Below are positions 9,401-24,400 of a stretch of DNA of 64,000 nt, piece by piece. The DNA lies in the NCBI RefSeq assembly GCF_008634025.1, contig NZ_PDCM01000002.1, positions 558,001-622,000 of the forward strand. Direction: 5' to 3'. The notes under the pieces are model-generated. The model was not told the origin of the DNA. It searched no databases and worked only from the letters and a program-made list of their open reading frames with translations. This DNA is from Streptomyces albofaciens JCM 4342. Its GTDB lineage: Bacteria > Actinomycetota > Actinomycetes > Streptomycetales > Streptomycetaceae. Made by a program: the position numbers and the translations under genes. Position 1 is the stretch's first letter. Every line of letters begins with the position of its first letter.

Positions 9401-12400
9401 CCGTCGGGGCCGAGTTCCAGGAAGGCCACGACGCCCTGCGCGTGCAGCGCGCCGACGCCGTCGGCGAACCGTACCGCCTCGCGGACATGGCGGACCCAGT
9501 ACTGCGCGGAGCACAGCTGTTCCGCGGTGGCGGGTTCGCCGGTGACGTTGGAGATCACGGGGATGCGTGGCGTTCCGTACGTCATACCGTCGGCGACGGT
9601 CCGGAATTCCTCCAGCATCGGTTGCATGAGGGGCGAGTGGAAGGCGTGCGAGACACGGAGACGGGTGGTCTTGCGGCCCTCGTCCTCGAAGTGCTGCGCG
9701 AGGGCGAGCACGGCGGCCTCGGCACCGGAGATCACGACCGAGGACGGGCCGTTGACCGCCGCGATCGACACCTCGTCCGTCAGCCGCGGAAGGACTTCCT
9801 CCTCCGTGGCACGGACCGCCACCATCGCGCCGCCGACGGGCAGCGCCTGCATCAGCCGGCCGCGCGCCGCCACCAGCGCACAGGCGTCGGGGAGGGAGAA
9901 CACCCCGGCGACATGTGCTGCGGCGATCTCGCCGACGGAGTGCCCCAGCAGTTGGTCCGGGTGTACGCCCCACGACTCCAGCAGGCGGAACAAGGCCACC
10001 TCGATGGCGAACAGGGACGCCTGGGTGTACGCGGTCTGGTTCAGCAGTTCCGTGTCCTCGCCCCAGACGACCTCCCGCAGGGGGCGGTCCAGGTGCTCGT
10101 CCAAGGCGGCGCACACCGCGTCGAAGGCTTCCGCGAACACCGGGTAACGGCTGTGCAGTTCGCGGCCCATGCCCAGACGCTGCGAACCCTGCCCCGAGAA
10201 CAGGAACGCCAGCTTGCCCGAGCGGGCCCGGTCCCGGACAACGACGGCCGCTTCGACGCGGCCCTCGGCCAGGTCGGACAGCGAGCGCAGCAGTTCCTCG
10301 CGGTCCGCGGCCAGCAGCACCGCGCGGTGCTGGAAGGCCGAGCGGCCGGTCGCGAGCGAGTAGGCGACATCCGTGATCCGCGGGCCCGGGTCGCCGTCCA
10401 GGCGGGACAGCAGCCGTGCTGCCTGGGCCCGCAGTGCCGACTCGCTGCGGCCGGACAGGAGTACCGGAACCGGTACGCCGGAGTCGGCCGACCGGCTTTC
10501 GGCATCGTCCGGTTCATCGCCCGGTTCGGTGTCGGGCGCGACCGGTTCGGGCTGCTCCAGGATCACATGTGCGTTCGTTCCGCTGATGCCGAAGGAGGAC
10601 ACGCCGGCGCGGCGCGGCCCGTCGCCCTGCGGCCACTCGGCCGCGGAGGTCAGCAGCTCGACGGCGCCCGCGCTCCAGTCCACGTGCGTCGAGGGCGCGT
10701 CGACGTGCAGCGTCCGGGGAAGTACGCCGTGGCGCATGGCCAGCACCATCTTCACGATACCCGCGACACCCGCGGCGGCCTGCGCGTGGCCGATGTTGGA
10801 CTTCACCGACCCCAGCAGCAGCGGACGGCCCTCGGGCCGTTCCTGGCCGTACGTGGCCATGAGCGCCTGTGCCTCGATCGGGTCGCCGAGCGTCGTCCCC
10901 GTACCGTGCGCTTCCACCGCGTCGACATCGGCCGCGGACAGGCCCGCGCTCGCCAGCGCCTGCCGGATCACCCGCTGCTGCGACGGGCCGTTGGGCGCCG
11001 TCAGACCGTTGGACGCGCCGTCCTGGTTGACGGCGGAGCCGCGGACGACGGCCAGCACCTGATGCCCGTTGCGGCGCGCGTCCGACAGGCGCTCCAGCAC
11101 CAGGAACCCGGCGCCTTCGGACCAGCCGACCCCGTCGGCGGCATCGGCGAACGCCTTGCAGCGCCCGTCCGGGGAGAGCCCGCCCTGACGGGTGAACTCC
11201 ACGAAGGTCAGCGGCGTCGACATGACCGTCACACCGCCCGCGAGTGCCAGCGAGCACTCCCCCTGGCGCAGCGACTGCGCGGCCAGGTGCAGGGCGACCA
11301 GCGACGACGAGCACGCCGTGTCCACCGTGACCGCGGGCCCCTCGAACCCGAAGGTGTACGACACCCGGCCCGAGGCGACGCTGCCCGCGCTGCCGCTGCC
11401 CTGGTAGCCCTCGAACTCGCGCCCGGAGAGCAGCGACGCGTAGTCGTGGTACATCACGCCCGCGAAGACGCCCGTCCGGCTGCCGCGCAGGGTGGCCGGG
11501 TCCATGCCGGCGCGCTCCAGCGCCTCCCAGCCCGTCTCCAGCAGCAGCCGCTGCTGGGCATCGGTGGTGAGGGCCTCCCGGGGGCTCATGCCGAAGAACT
11601 CGGGGTCGAAGTCGGCCGCGTCGTGGAGGAATCCGCCGGAGCGGGTGGCGATGGCGCCCTCGCGGTCGGGGTCGTAGGTGTCGTCGACCTCCCAGCCGCG
11701 GTCGGTGGGGAAGCCGGAGACCGCGTCCACCCCTTCGGAGACCAGGTGCCACAGGTCCTCGGGCGAGGCGACGCCGCCGGGGAAGCGGCAGCTCATGCCG
11801 ACGATCACGACCGGGTCGTCCGTCAGGGACGGGAGCGCGGACACCGGCAGTGGCGCCCCGGCCTCCGCGCCGAACAGCTCGTCCAGGAGGTGGTCCGCCA
11901 GGGCGTCGGCCGTCGGGTAGTCGAACACGGTCGTCGCCGGGAGCCGCAGGCCGGTGGCCTTGCCCAGCAGGTTGCGGAGTTCGATCGCGGTCAGCGAGTC
12001 GAAGCCGAGGTCCTGGAAGGCGCGGTCCGGGGCGACGGTCTCCGGGCTCGCGTGGCCCAGGACCGTCGCGATCTGCGTCCGTACGACATCGAGCAGCGCC
12101 TCGCGCCGCTCCACCGGGGACAGCCCGGACAGGCGCTGCGCGATGCCGGAGGCCGCGGCGGCGCCGGTACGGCGGGTCCTCGTACGGATCAGGGCGCGCA
12201 GCAGCGGGGCCGCCTCGCCCTGCTCGCGCAGGACCGCGAGGTCCAGGCGGACGGGGAGCGCCAGGGGCTCCGGGCTGCCGAGCGCGGCGTCGAAGAGGGC
12301 GACGCCCTCCTCGGTGGTCAGCGGGGGCATGCCCTGCCGGGCGATGCGCTGGACATCGGCGTCGGTGAGGGTGCCGGTCATGCCGCTGTTCTGGGACCAC

Positions 12401-15400
12401 GGGCCCCATGCCAGGGATACGGCCGGGAGGCCCTGGGCCCGGCGGTGGTGGGCCAGTGCGTCGAGGAAGGCGTTGCCCGCCGCGTAGTTCGCCTGACCCG
12501 CGCTGCCGAAGGTCCCGGCGACGGAAGAGAACACCACGAACGCGTTCAGGTCGAGAGACTCGGTTGCCTCGTGCAGGTTCCAGGCCGCATCCACCTTCGG
12601 ACGCAACACCGCCGCCAGCCGCTCCGGAGTCAGCGACTCCACCACACCGTCGTCCAGGACACCGGCCGTATGCACCACAGCGGCCGGCGTGTGGCGGGAG
12701 ACCAGATCGGTGACAGCCGCCGCGTCGGTCACATCGCACGCCTCGACCACCGCCTCGGCACCGAGGTCCCGCAGCTCCGCCACGAGATCCTCCACGCCCT
12801 CGGCGGCCGGACCGCGCCGGCTGACCAGCAGCAGACTCCGCACCCCGTGCTCCGCCACCAGATGCCGCGCCACAATACGGCCCAGACCACCCGTACCACC
12901 GGTGATCAACACCGTGCCGGACGGGTCCCACGTCACTTCCTGCCGGGACGGCGACCGGACCAGCCGTGCCGCCAGCACCTCACCGTCGCGCACCAGCAGG
13001 TCGGGCTCGTCGGTCGCCAGGGCCTGCGGCAGCAGCGTCACATCGGCGTCGTCCGCCAGGTCCACCAGGCCGAAGCGGCCCGGGTTCTCCGACTGCGCCG
13101 ATCGCACCAGACCGCGTACGGCCGCGCCCGCGAGGTCCGCTCCGGCGACCGCCCCGCGTGTGACGAACACCAGACGCGAGGTGGCGAACCGGTCGTCGGC
13201 CAGCCACGACCGGACCGTCTCCAGCGCCCAGGCGGCCGCGGCGTGCACGGCGTCCACTGTGGTGGCGGTGTCGGCGGGCGGCGCGACCAGGACGGTCCCG
13301 GGTACGGCCGCGCCGGTCAGCGTCTCCAGGTCCGCGTAGGTGCGCAGCGGCTCGCCCGCCGGGCCGGTGCCGGGCTCGACGCGCTCGTCCGTGAGCGGGA
13401 CGGGGGTCCATCCGACCGTGAAGAGGGCGTCGCGGTCGGTGGTCCGCAGCTGCCCGGTCGAGAGCGGACGTATCACCAGCGCGTCCACGGAGGCGACCGG
13501 CGCGCCGGACGTGTCCGCGATCGCGACCGACATCGCGCCGGACGTGCCGCGCAGGCGGACGCGCAGGTGGGAGGCGCCGGCGGCGTGCAGGGACACCCCG
13601 GTCCAGGAGAACGGGACGGCGCCCGCTTCGCCGCCGCCCAGCGCTGCCGCGTGCAGCGCGGCGTCGAAGAGGGCGGGGTGCAGGCCGTAGGCGTCACCGT
13701 CGGTGCCCTCGGGGAGCGCCACTTCGGCGTAGATGTCGTCGCCCGCCTTCCAGGCCGCCCGAAGGCCCTGGAAGGCCGGCCCGTACGCGAGCCCGGCGTC
13801 GGCGAGTTCGTCGTAGCAGCCCGCCACCTCCAAGGGCTCGGCGCCCTTCGGAGGCCATACGGCGGCGTCGAAGGCGGCCGTCGCGGACCCGGTGGTGACC
13901 GCGCCCTCGGCGTGCAGGGTCCAGGGGTCCTCGCCCTCACGGGCGTGCACCGACACCGGTCGGCGGCCCCCGTCGTCGGGTTCGCCCACCCACACCTGCA
14001 CCTGGACCGCGCCGCCCGAGGCGGGCAGCACCAGGGGCGCGGCCAGGGTCAGTTCTTCCAGCAGGTCACAGCCGACCTCGTCGGCCGCCCGCAGCACCAG
14101 TTCGACCAGCGCCGTACCGGGGACCAGTACGGACCCCAGCACCACATGGTCGGCCAGCCACGGATGCGACGACACCGACAACCGTCCCGTGAACAGCAGA
14201 CCACCCGAGCCCGCCAGTTCCACGGCCGCGCCCAGCAGCGGGTGCCCCGCCGAGCCCAGGCCCGCCGAGCGCACATCACCCGCACGCGCCGCCCCGCCCG
14301 CGGGCCAGAACCGCTCGTGCTGGAACGCGTACGTCGGCAGGTCCACCCACCGCGCACCCGAACCGGCGAACAGCACCGCCCAGTTCACGTCAGCACCCCG
14401 GACGTACAGCTCCGCCAAGGCGCCCAGCAGCGTCGTCTCCTCGGGCCGGTCCTTGCGCAGGACGGGGGCGAGGACGGCCTCGTCCGGTGCCGACTCCCGG
14501 GCCATCGCCGTCAGGACACCGTCCGGGCCGAGTTCCAGGAAACGCGTCGCCCCTGCCGCCCGCAGCGCCCCGATCCCGTCCGCGAAGCGCACCGCCTCGC
14601 GGACGTGCCGGACCCAGTAGCCGGCGTCGGCGAGCTGTCCGGGCTCGGCCAGTTCGCCCGTCAGGTTGGATCCGACGGGGATCGCCGGCGTGCCGAACGA
14701 CAGCCGGGCCACGACCGTACGGAATTCCTCCAGCATCGGTTGCATGAGGGGCGAGTGGAAGGCGTGCGAGACACGCAGGCGGGTGGTCTTGCGGCCCTCG
14801 TCCTCGAAGTGCTGCGCGAGGGCGAGCACGGCGCCCTCGGCACCCGAGATCACGACCGACGACGGGCCGTTGACCGCCGCGATCGACACCTCGTCCGTCA
14901 GCCGCGGAAGAACTTCCTCCTCCGTGGCACGGACCGCCACCATCGCGCCGCCGACGGGCAGCGCCTGCATCAGCCGGCCGCGCGCCGCCACCAGCGCACA
15001 GGCGTCACCCAGCGAGAACACCCCGGCGACATGCGCCGCCGCGACCTCACCGATCGAATGCCCGGCCACGAAGTCCGCGTGCACACCCCACGACTCCGCC
15101 AGCCGGTACAGGGCCACCTCGATGGCGAACAGCCCGGCCTGGGCGTAGGCCGTCTGGTTCAGCAGCTCCGCGTCCTCGCCCCAGACGACCTCCCGCAGGG
15201 GGCGGTCCAGGTGCTCGTCCAAGGCGGCGCACACCGCGTCGAAGGCCTCCGCGAACACCGGGTAACGGCTGTGCAGTTCGCGGCCCATGCCCAGACGCTG
15301 CGAACCCTGCCCCGAGAACAGGAACGCCGTCTTCCCCGCTCCGGCCGGTCCTTCCGCCAGGCCGGGGTCGGCCTCGCCCGCCGCGAGCGCGGACAGGGCA

Positions 15401-18400
15401 CGCACCAGTGCGTCGCGGTCCTCGCCCCACACCACGGCGCGGTGGGCGAACGTCGACCGGCCCGTGACCAGCGAGTGGCCGATGTCCCGTGCGGACAGCG
15501 TGTCGTGGCCGGTGACCAGGGGCAGCAGGCGTGCTGCCTGGCCGCGCAGCGCGGCCTCGTTCCTGCCGGACAGCACCCACGCGAGCGCGCCGGGTTCGGC
15601 CGCGGGGACGTCCGTCCCGGCGTCGGCCGCGACGGGCTCCGGCTGTTCCAGGATGACGTGCGCGTTGGTGCCGCTGATGCCGAAGGAGGAGACACCTGCG
15701 CGGCGCGGCGCGTCACCCTGCGGCCACTCGGCCGCGGAGGTCAGCAGTTCCACGGCGCCCGCGCCCCAGTCGACGTGCGTCGAAGGCGCGTCGACGTGCA
15801 GCGTCTGCGGGAGTACGCCGTGGTGCATGGCCTGCACCATCTTGATCACGCCCGCGACACCCGCGGCGGCCTGCGCGTGGCCGATGTTGGACTTCACCGA
15901 CCCCAGCAGCAGCGGACGGTCCTCCGGCCGCTCCTGGCCGTACGTGGCCAGCAGCGCCTGCGCCTCGATCGGGTCGCCCAGCGCCGTCCCCGTACCGTGG
16001 CCCTCGACCACATCCACATCCGCCGCGGACAGGCCCGCGCTCGCCAGCGCCTGCCGGATGACCCGCTGCTGCGACGGGCCGTTGGGCGCCGTCAGACCGT
16101 TGGACGCGCCGTCCTGGTTCACCGCGGAACCGCGCACCACCGCCAGCACCCGGTGCCCGTTGCGGCGCGCGTCCGACAGGCGCTCCAGCACCAGCATGCC
16201 GACGCCCTCGCCCCAGCCGACCCCGTCGGCCGCCTCGGCGAACGCCTTGCAGCGGCCGTCCGCGGCCAGGCCCCGCTGCCGCGAGAAGTCCACGAACGTC
16301 GTCGGCGTCGACATCACCGTCACACCGCCCGCCATGGCCAGCGAGCACTCACCGGACCGCAGCGCCTGCGCCGCCAGGTGCAGGGCGACCAGCGACGACG
16401 AGCACGCCGTGTCCACCGTGACCGCAGGGCCCTCGAACCCGAACGTGTACGACACCCGGCCGGAAGCGATGCTGGCCGCGCTGCCGTTGCCCCGGTAGCC
16501 CTCGTACTGGTCACCGACCATGATCTCGCTGTAGTCGGTGTACATCACGCCCGCGAAGACGCCCGTACGGCTGCCCCGGAGCGTGACCGGGTCGATGCCC
16601 GCCCGCTCGATGGCCTCCCAGGTCGTCTCCAGCAGCAGCCGCTGCTGGGCGTCCGTCGCCAAGGCCTCCCGGGGGCTCATCCCGAAGAACTCGGGGTCGA
16701 AGTCCCCCGCCTCGTGCAGGAACCCACCGGAGCGGGTGTACGAGGTGCCGAGCGTCTCGGGGTCGGGGTTGTAGAGCGCGTCCACGTCCCAGCCGCGGTC
16801 GGCGGGGAAGTCCGAGACGGCGTCCACGCCGTCCGACACCAGCCGCCACAGGTCCTCGGGCGAGGTGACCCCGCCCGGGTAGCGGCAGCTCATCCCGACG
16901 ATCACCACCGGATCGTCGGCCGCGGCCGCCGTCATCCGGGCCGGCCCCGCCTCGTCCGCCGCCGTCGGCGCGCTGAACAGCTCGTCCAGCAGGTAGTCGA
17001 CGAGCGTACCGGCCGTTGGGTAGTCGAAGACGGTGGTCGCGGACAGGCGCATGCCCGTCGTCTTGTTGAGCCGGTTGCGCAGCTCGACGCCGGTCAGGGA
17101 GTCGAAGCCGAGCTCCTGGAAGGCCCGGTCGGGGTCGACGGTCTCCGGGCTCGCGTGGCCCAGGACCGTGGCGATCTGCGTCCGTACGACATCGAGCAGC
17201 GCCTCGCGCCGTTCCGCCGGGGACAGCCCGGACAGGCGCTCCACCAGCCCGGCGGTCGCGGCCGAGCCAGCGACCACCGAACGCCGCGCACGGGTCCTGA
17301 TCAGGCCGCGCAGCAGCGGGGGCACCTCGCCCTGCTCGCGCAGGGCCGCCAGGTCCAGGCGGACGGGGAGCGCCATGGGCTCGGGGCCGCCGACGGCGGC
17401 GTCGAAGAGGGCCATGCCCTCCTCGGCCGACAGCGGCGGCATGCCCTGCCGGGCGATGCGCTGGACATCGGCGTCGGTGAGGGTGCCGGTCATGCCGCTG
17501 TCCTGGGACCACGGGCCCCACGCGAGCGACGTGGCCGGGAGCCCCAGTGCCCGGCGGTGGTGGGCCAGCGCGTCGAGGAAAGTGTTGCCCGCCGCGTAGT
17601 TGCCCTGCCCCGCGCTGCCGATCGTTCCGGCCACGGAGGAGAACACCACGAACGCGTCCAGGTCGAGGGACTCGGTCGCCTCGTGCAGGTTCCAGGCCGC
17701 ATCCACCTTCGGACGCAACACCGCCGCCAGCCGCTCCGGAGTCAGCGACTCCACCACACCGTCGTCCAGGACACCGGCCGTATGCACGACGGAGGTGGGA
17801 GCGTGCCGGGTTATCAGGTCGGTCACGGCCGCCGGGTCGGTCACGTCGCACGCCTCGACGATGGCCTGAGCGCCGGACTGCTCCAGCTCGGCCACCAGCT
17901 CCGCTACGCCCTCGGCGGCCGGACCGCGCCGGCTGACCAGCAGCAGGCTCCGCACCCCGTGCTCCGCCACCAGATGCCGGGCCACAATGCGGCCCAGACC
18001 ACCCGTACCACCGGTGATCAACACCGTGCCGGAGGAGTCCCAGCTCAGAGGCTGCCCAGCCTCAGTACGCGCCAGCCGCGCCGCCAGCACCTCACCACCA
18101 CGTATCAGCAACTGCGGCTCATCCGACGCCAACGCGCGCCGCACCAGCGCCGCATCGGCCTCGTCCTCCACATCCAGCAGACCGAAACGGCCCGGATGCT
18201 CCGATTGCGCCGACCGCACCAGACCCCACACCGCCGCACCCGCGAGATCCGCACCCGCCACCGCACCCCGCGTCACGAACACCAGACGCGACGCCGCGAA
18301 CCGCTCGTCCGCCAGCCACGACTGCGCCATCTCCAGTGCCCGGGCGGCCGCGGCGTGGACGGCGTCCACCGTCGCGGCGGTGTCGGCGGGCGGCGCGACC

Positions 18401-21400
18401 AGGACGGTCCCGGGCACGGCCGCGCCGGTCAGCGCCTCCAGGTCCGCGTGCTGCTCGAACGACGCGTCCGCGAGGGAGCCGACCACCGCGACGGTCTCTT
18501 GGGCCCCGGCCGGGGGAAGCCGTACGGGATTCCACCGGAGCCGGAACAGCGCGTCCCGGCCCACCGTGTTCGTACCGCTTTCCCACTGGTCCGCGGAGAC
18601 CGGCCGTACGACGAGAGCGCCGATGGAGGCGACGGGCCCGCCCGTGGTGTCGGCGATGTCCACGGAGACCGTGTCGCCGCTGTGCCGGGTGATCCGCACC
18701 CGTACCGCCGCGGCGCCGGAGGCGTGCAGCGAGACGCCCTCCCAGGAGAAGGGCACCACCTGCCCGTGGGTTCCGTCGACGTTGACGATGTGCAGGGCCG
18801 CGTCGAACAGCGCCGGGTGCAGGCCGTAGTCGGGCGCCTCGCCCTCGGCCTCGTCGGGCAGGGCGACCTCGGCGAACACCTCGTCGCCCCGGCGCCATGC
18901 GGCGCGCAGCCCCTGGAAGTGCGGGCCGTAGTCGAAGCCGCGGGCGGCGAGGCCCGGGTAGAGGCCGGTCAGGTCGACGGGCTCGGCGTCGGCGGGCGGC
19001 CAGGCAGCGGCGAAGTCGATGTCGGTCGCGGCCGGCTGCGGGCCGGTGGCGAGTGCGCCGGTGGCGTGCTGCACCCACGGGTGATCGCCGTCGCCCTCCG
19101 CCCTGGAGCGCGCGCTGAACGCGCGGCGGCCCGTCTCGTCGGCGGGGCCCACGCGCAGTTGCAGGTGCACGCCGCCGTGCTCGGGCAGGACGAGCGGTGC
19201 GGCCAGGGTCAGTTCGTCCACGCGGTCGCAGCCCGCCTCGTCGGCGGCGCGGATCGCGAGTTCGGCGAAGGCCGTGCCCGGCAGCAGCACCGAGCCCATG
19301 ACGGCGTGCCCGGCCAGCCAGGGGTGGGTGGCGAGCGACAGGCGCGTGGTGAACAGCAGGCCCTCGCCGTCGGGCAGTTCCAGGGCGGCGCTGAGCAGGG
19401 GGTGCCCGGCCGCTTCGAGGCCGGCGGCGCCGAGGTCTCCGGTGCGGGCCGGGTCGGGGGTCGGCCAGAACCGCTGGTGCTGGAAGGCGTACGTCGGCAG
19501 GTCGACGGCGCGCGCGTCCCGGCCGGAGAGGTCGGGGCGGCCGGAGAGGAAAGCGGTCCAGTCGATGCCGGCGCCGTGTACGTGCAGTTCCGTCAGAGCC
19601 GCGAGGAGCGTCGCCTCCTCGGGGCGGTCCTTGCGCAGTACGGGGACGAGCAGGGCGTCCTCGGGAGCGCTCCCGTCGGCGGTGCCGTCCGGCAGCGACT
19701 CGCGCGCCATCGCCGAGAGGGTGCCGTCGGGCCCCAGTTCCAGGAAGCGCGTCACGCCCTGAGCGTGCAGGGTGCGGATGCCGTCGGCGAACCGTACCGC
19801 CTCCCTGACGTGCGTCACCCAGTACTCGGGCGTGCGCAGTTGGTCCGGGGCGGCGAGTTCACCGGTCACGTTCGATACGACGGACAGCTCGGGCTCGCCG
19901 TAGGACAGGCCCTCGGCGACGGCGCGGAAGTCCGCCAGCATCGGGTCCATCAGCGGCGAGTGGAAGGCGTGCGAGACACGGAGGCGAGTGGTCTTGCGGC
20001 CCTCGTCCTCGAAGTGCTGCGCGACGGTGAGCACGGCGGCCTCGGCACCCGAGACCACGACCGACGACGGGCCGTTCACGGCCGCGATCGACACGCCTTC
20101 CGCCAGCAGCGGGCGGACCTCGTCCTCCGTCGCCCGGATCGCCACCATCGCGCCGCCTCCCGGCAGCGCCTGCATCAGCCGGCCGCGCGCCGCCACCAGC
20201 GCGCATGCGTCGGGCAGCGGGAACACCCCGGCGACATGTGCTGCGGCGATCTCGCCGACGGAGTGCCCGGCCACGTACTGCGGCCGTACGCCCCAGGACT
20301 CGACGAGCCGGAAGAGGGCCACCTCGATGGCGAACAGCCCGGCCTGGGCGTAGGCCGTCTGGTTCAGCAGCTCCGCGTCCTCGCCCCAGACGACCTCCCG
20401 CAGAGGGCGGTCCAGGTGCTCGTCCAAGGCGGCGCACACCGCGTCGAAGGCTTCCGCGAAGGCCGGGCAGAGGCCGTACAACTCCCGGCCCATGCCCAGG
20501 CGTTGAGAGCCCTGGCCCGCGAAGAGGACGGCGTCCGGGCCGGTCCGGGCGGTGCCGGTGGCCACGGCGGGGTCGGGCTCGCCCTCGGCCAGTGCGGACA
20601 GGGCGCGCAGCGCGGCGGCGTGGTCGTCGGCGCGCACGGCCGCGCGGTGGGGGAAGGCCGTACGGCGCGTCATCAGCGTGTACGCGGTGTCCGTGAGCCG
20701 GGGTGCGGGCTCGCGGTCGAGGTGGGCGCGCAGCCGGGCCGCCTGGGCGCGCAGGGCGCTCTCGGTCTTGGCGGAGAGCAGTAGCGGCGCCGGCCCGTCG
20801 GGAGCGGTGCCGGACGCCTCGGATTCCGTGTCCGAGGGCAGCTCCAGGACCACGTGCGCGTTGGTGCCGCTGATGCCGAACGCGGAGACGGCGCTGCGCC
20901 GGGGGTGGCCGGTCTCGGGCCAGTCGGTGTTCTCGGTGAGGAGTTCGACGGCGCCCGCGGTCCAGTCGACGTGCCCGGTGGGCTCGTCCAGGTGGAGGGT
21001 GCGCGGCAGGACGCCGTGCCGCATCGCCAGGACCATCTTCATCACGCCCGCCGCACCGGCGGCGGCCTGGGTGTGGCCGAGGTTGGACTTCACCGCGCCC
21101 AGCAGCAGCGGCCGCTCGGCCGGCCGGCCCTGGCCGTAGGTGGCGAGCAGTGCCTGGGCCTCGATCGGGTCGCCGAGGGTGGTGCCGGTGCCGTGCGCCT
21201 CCACGGCGTCGACCTCGGCGGCGTCCAGCTGGGCGTTGGCCAGTGCCTGGCGGATGACCCGCTGCTGGGACGGGCCGCTGGGGGCGCTCAGGCCGTTGGA
21301 CGCGCCGTCCTGGTTGACGGCGGAGCCGCGGACGACGGCCAGGACCTGGTGGCCGTTGCGGCGGGCGTCGCTGAGCCGTTCCACGAGCAGCAGGCCGACG

Positions 21401-24400
21401 CCCTCGCTCCAGCCGGTGCCGTCGGCTGCGGCCGCGAACGGCTTGCAGCGGCCGTCGGGGGACAGTCCGCGCTGGCGGGCGAACTCCACGAAGGAGGACG
21501 GGGTGGACATCACCGTGACGCCGCCCGCGACCGCCAGGGAGCACTCGCCCTGGCGCAGCGCCTGCGCCGCCATGTGGAGGGCCACCAGCGAGGAGGAGCA
21601 CGCGGTGTCCACCGTGACGGCCGGTCCTTCGAAACCGAAGGTGTAGGAGACGCGGCCGGAGACGACGCTCATCGCGTTGCCGGTGATGCGGTGGCCGCCG
21701 GAGTCGTCCTGGGCCGCGTCCAGGACCGTGCCGTAGTCCTGGGTGTTGGTGCCCGCGAAGACACCGGTGCTGCTGCCGCGCAGCGTCTCCGGGTCGATAC
21801 CGGCCTGTTCGAGGACTTCCCAGGTGGTTTCCAGGAGCAGCCGCTGCTGCGGGTCCATGGTGAGGGCCTCGCGCGGCGAGATGCCGAAGAAGTCCGCGTC
21901 GAAGCCGGCCACGCCGTCCAGGAAGCCGCCGTCGCGGGTGTAGCTGGTGCCCTGGTGGTCGGGGTCGGGATGGTAGATCCGGTCCAGGTCCCAGCCGCGG
22001 TCGGCGGGCATGCGGGTGATGGCGTCGCCGCCCTCGGCCAGCAGGCGCCACAGGGCCTCGGGCGAGTCCACCCCGCCGGGGAAGCGGCAGGCCATGCCGA
22101 CGATCGCCACGGGTTCGTCGAGGGCGGCGGCCGACGCCCGTACGACCGTGGCGGGGCCCGCGGCGCCCAGGGCCTCGGAGCGCAGGTACGCGGCGACCGC
22201 GACGGTGGAGGGGTGGTCGAACAACAGGGTGGCGGGCAGCCGCAGGCCGGTGGCGGCGGAGAGCCGGTTGCGCAGGTCGACCGACATCAGCGAGTCGAAG
22301 CCCTGCTCGCGGAAGGCGCGCTGGACGTCGACGGTGTCCGGGGCGGGGTGCCCGAGGACCTTCGCGGCCTCTTCCCTGACCATGGTCACCAGCGCCTGTT
22401 CCTGCTCGGCGGGCGGCAGGGTGGCGATCCGGTCGCGCAGGGGGGAGCGTTCGCGGCGCGGGCCGTCCGCGGGGCCGAGCGCGCGGCGGGCCTCGGGCAG
22501 GTCGCCGATGAGGGGGCTGGGGCGGACGGCGGTCAGGGCCGGGGCGTAGGCGCTCCAGTCGATGTCGGCGACGGTCACGTGCGTCATGTCCTGGGCGAGG
22601 GCCTGGCGCAGGGCGGCGAGCGCGGGGGCCGCGGCCATGGGCGGCAGTCCGTCGCGGCTCAGCCGGTCGGCCGCGTCGCTGTCGGTGGCCATGCCCTCGC
22701 CCGCCCAGGGGCCCCAGGACACGGAGGTGGCCGGGAGGCCCTGTTGGCGGCGGTGTGCGGCGAGGGCGTTGAGGTGGGCGTTGGCGGCGGCGTAGCCGGC
22801 CTGTCCGGCGTTGCCCAGGACGCCGACGATCGAGGAGAACAGCACGAAGAGGTCCAGGTCCAGGTCCCGGGTGAGTTCGTGCAGATTCTGCGCGGCGGTC
22901 GCCTTGGGGCGCAGTACGGTCTCGAAGCGCTCGGGGGTGAGCGCGGCCAGTACGCCGTCGTCCAGGACGCCGGCGGCGTGCACGACGCCGGTCAGCGGCA
23001 GCTCCGGCGGGATGTCCGCGAGGACGGCCGCCAGCGCTTCGCGGTCGGCGGCGTCGCAGGCGGCGAGGGTGACCTCGACGCCCCGCTCGGTGAGGGCGGC
23101 CGCGAGTTCCCGGGCGCCGGGGGCCTGCGGGCCGCGGCGGCCGACGAGCACCAGGTGTTCGGCCCCGGCGTCGGCCAGCCAGTGGGCGAGGTGGCCGCCG
23201 AGGGCGCCGGTGCCGCCGGTGACCAGGACGGTGCCGTGGGTGCTCCAGCGGGCTCCGGTGTCGCCGCCGGGGGTGATCCGTTCCAGGCGGCGGGCGAAGG
23301 TCCCGGCCGGCCGGACGGCGACCTGGTCCTCTTCCGCGGCGAGGGCGTTCAGCAGCGCGGAGACGGTGCGCCGGTCCAGGTTTGCGGGGAGGTCGACGAG
23401 GCCGCCCCAGGTCTGCGGGGACTCCAGCGCCGCCACCCGGCCCAGGCCCCACACCTGTGCCTGCACGGGGCTGTCGAGCGCGTCGTGCCGGTCGACGGCG
23501 ACGGCGCCACGGGTCACGCACCACAGCGGCGCCTGGACGCCCGCGCTCTCCAGGGCGTGCAGCAGGGTGGTGGTGGCGGCCAGGCCGCGGGGTACGGACG
23601 GCAGGTCCGGGTGGGGCCGCTCGTCCAGGGCCAGGAGGGAGAGCACGCCGTCGGCCGGGGTGTCGGGCCAGGCGAAGGGGGCGTCCGGCGCGTGGTCGGC
23701 GGGCAGTTCGCGTACGTCGGTGTGCAGGCCCTGGTCGTGCAGCGCGTCCAGGAGGCGGGCGGTCCACGGGTCGTCGGTGCCGCCTTCGGGCAGGACGACG
23801 AGCCAGTTGCCGGTGGCGGCGGGGCCGCCCGAGGCGGTGCGCGGGGTCCAGTGGACGCGGTAGCTGAAGCGGTCCGCGGCGGCCTGTGTCCTGCGCTGCC
23901 GGTGCCAGGAGGAGAGGGTGGGCAGGAGGCTGCCGAGGGAGTCCGCCTCGCTGCCGTCGATGGCCAGGACGGCGGACAGTTCCTGGAGGTCCTCGCGTTC
24001 GACGGCCGCCCAGAAGCCGGCCTCGCCCGCTTCGGCGGGGGCCGTTTCCTCCTCGTCGCGGCCGGCCGGGTCCAGCCAGTACCACTGGCGCTGGAAGGCG
24101 TAGGTGGGCAGTTCGACGTGCGCGGTGCCGGGCGCGCCCAGGCGGGCGGACCAGTCGACGCGGGCGCCGTGCGCGAAGGCGGTGGCGACGGCCTCGGTGA
24201 GGGCGGGTGCCTCGGGGCGTCCGGTGCGCAGCAGCGGGACGAGCACGGGCGCTTCGAGGGCGGTCAGGCTGTCCTGGACCATGGGCGTCAGGACACCGCC
24301 GGGCCCGATCTCGACGTACGTGGTGACGCCCTCGGCTTCGAGGGTGCGTACGGCGGCGCAGAAGCGCACTGCTTCGCGGACCTGCCGTACCCAGTAGTCG

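Noticed and set aside
6391..20784. A 4797-codon open frame on the plus strand, antisense to the module 1-4 PKS
   Set aside because: No recognisable domain, Arg/Gly/Val/His/Gln-rich composition and repeats that mirror the PKS modules. It is a shadow of high-GC codon bias; other long plus-strand frames (20854-26913, 26871-37187, 37203-41060, 47191-58659) are the same.
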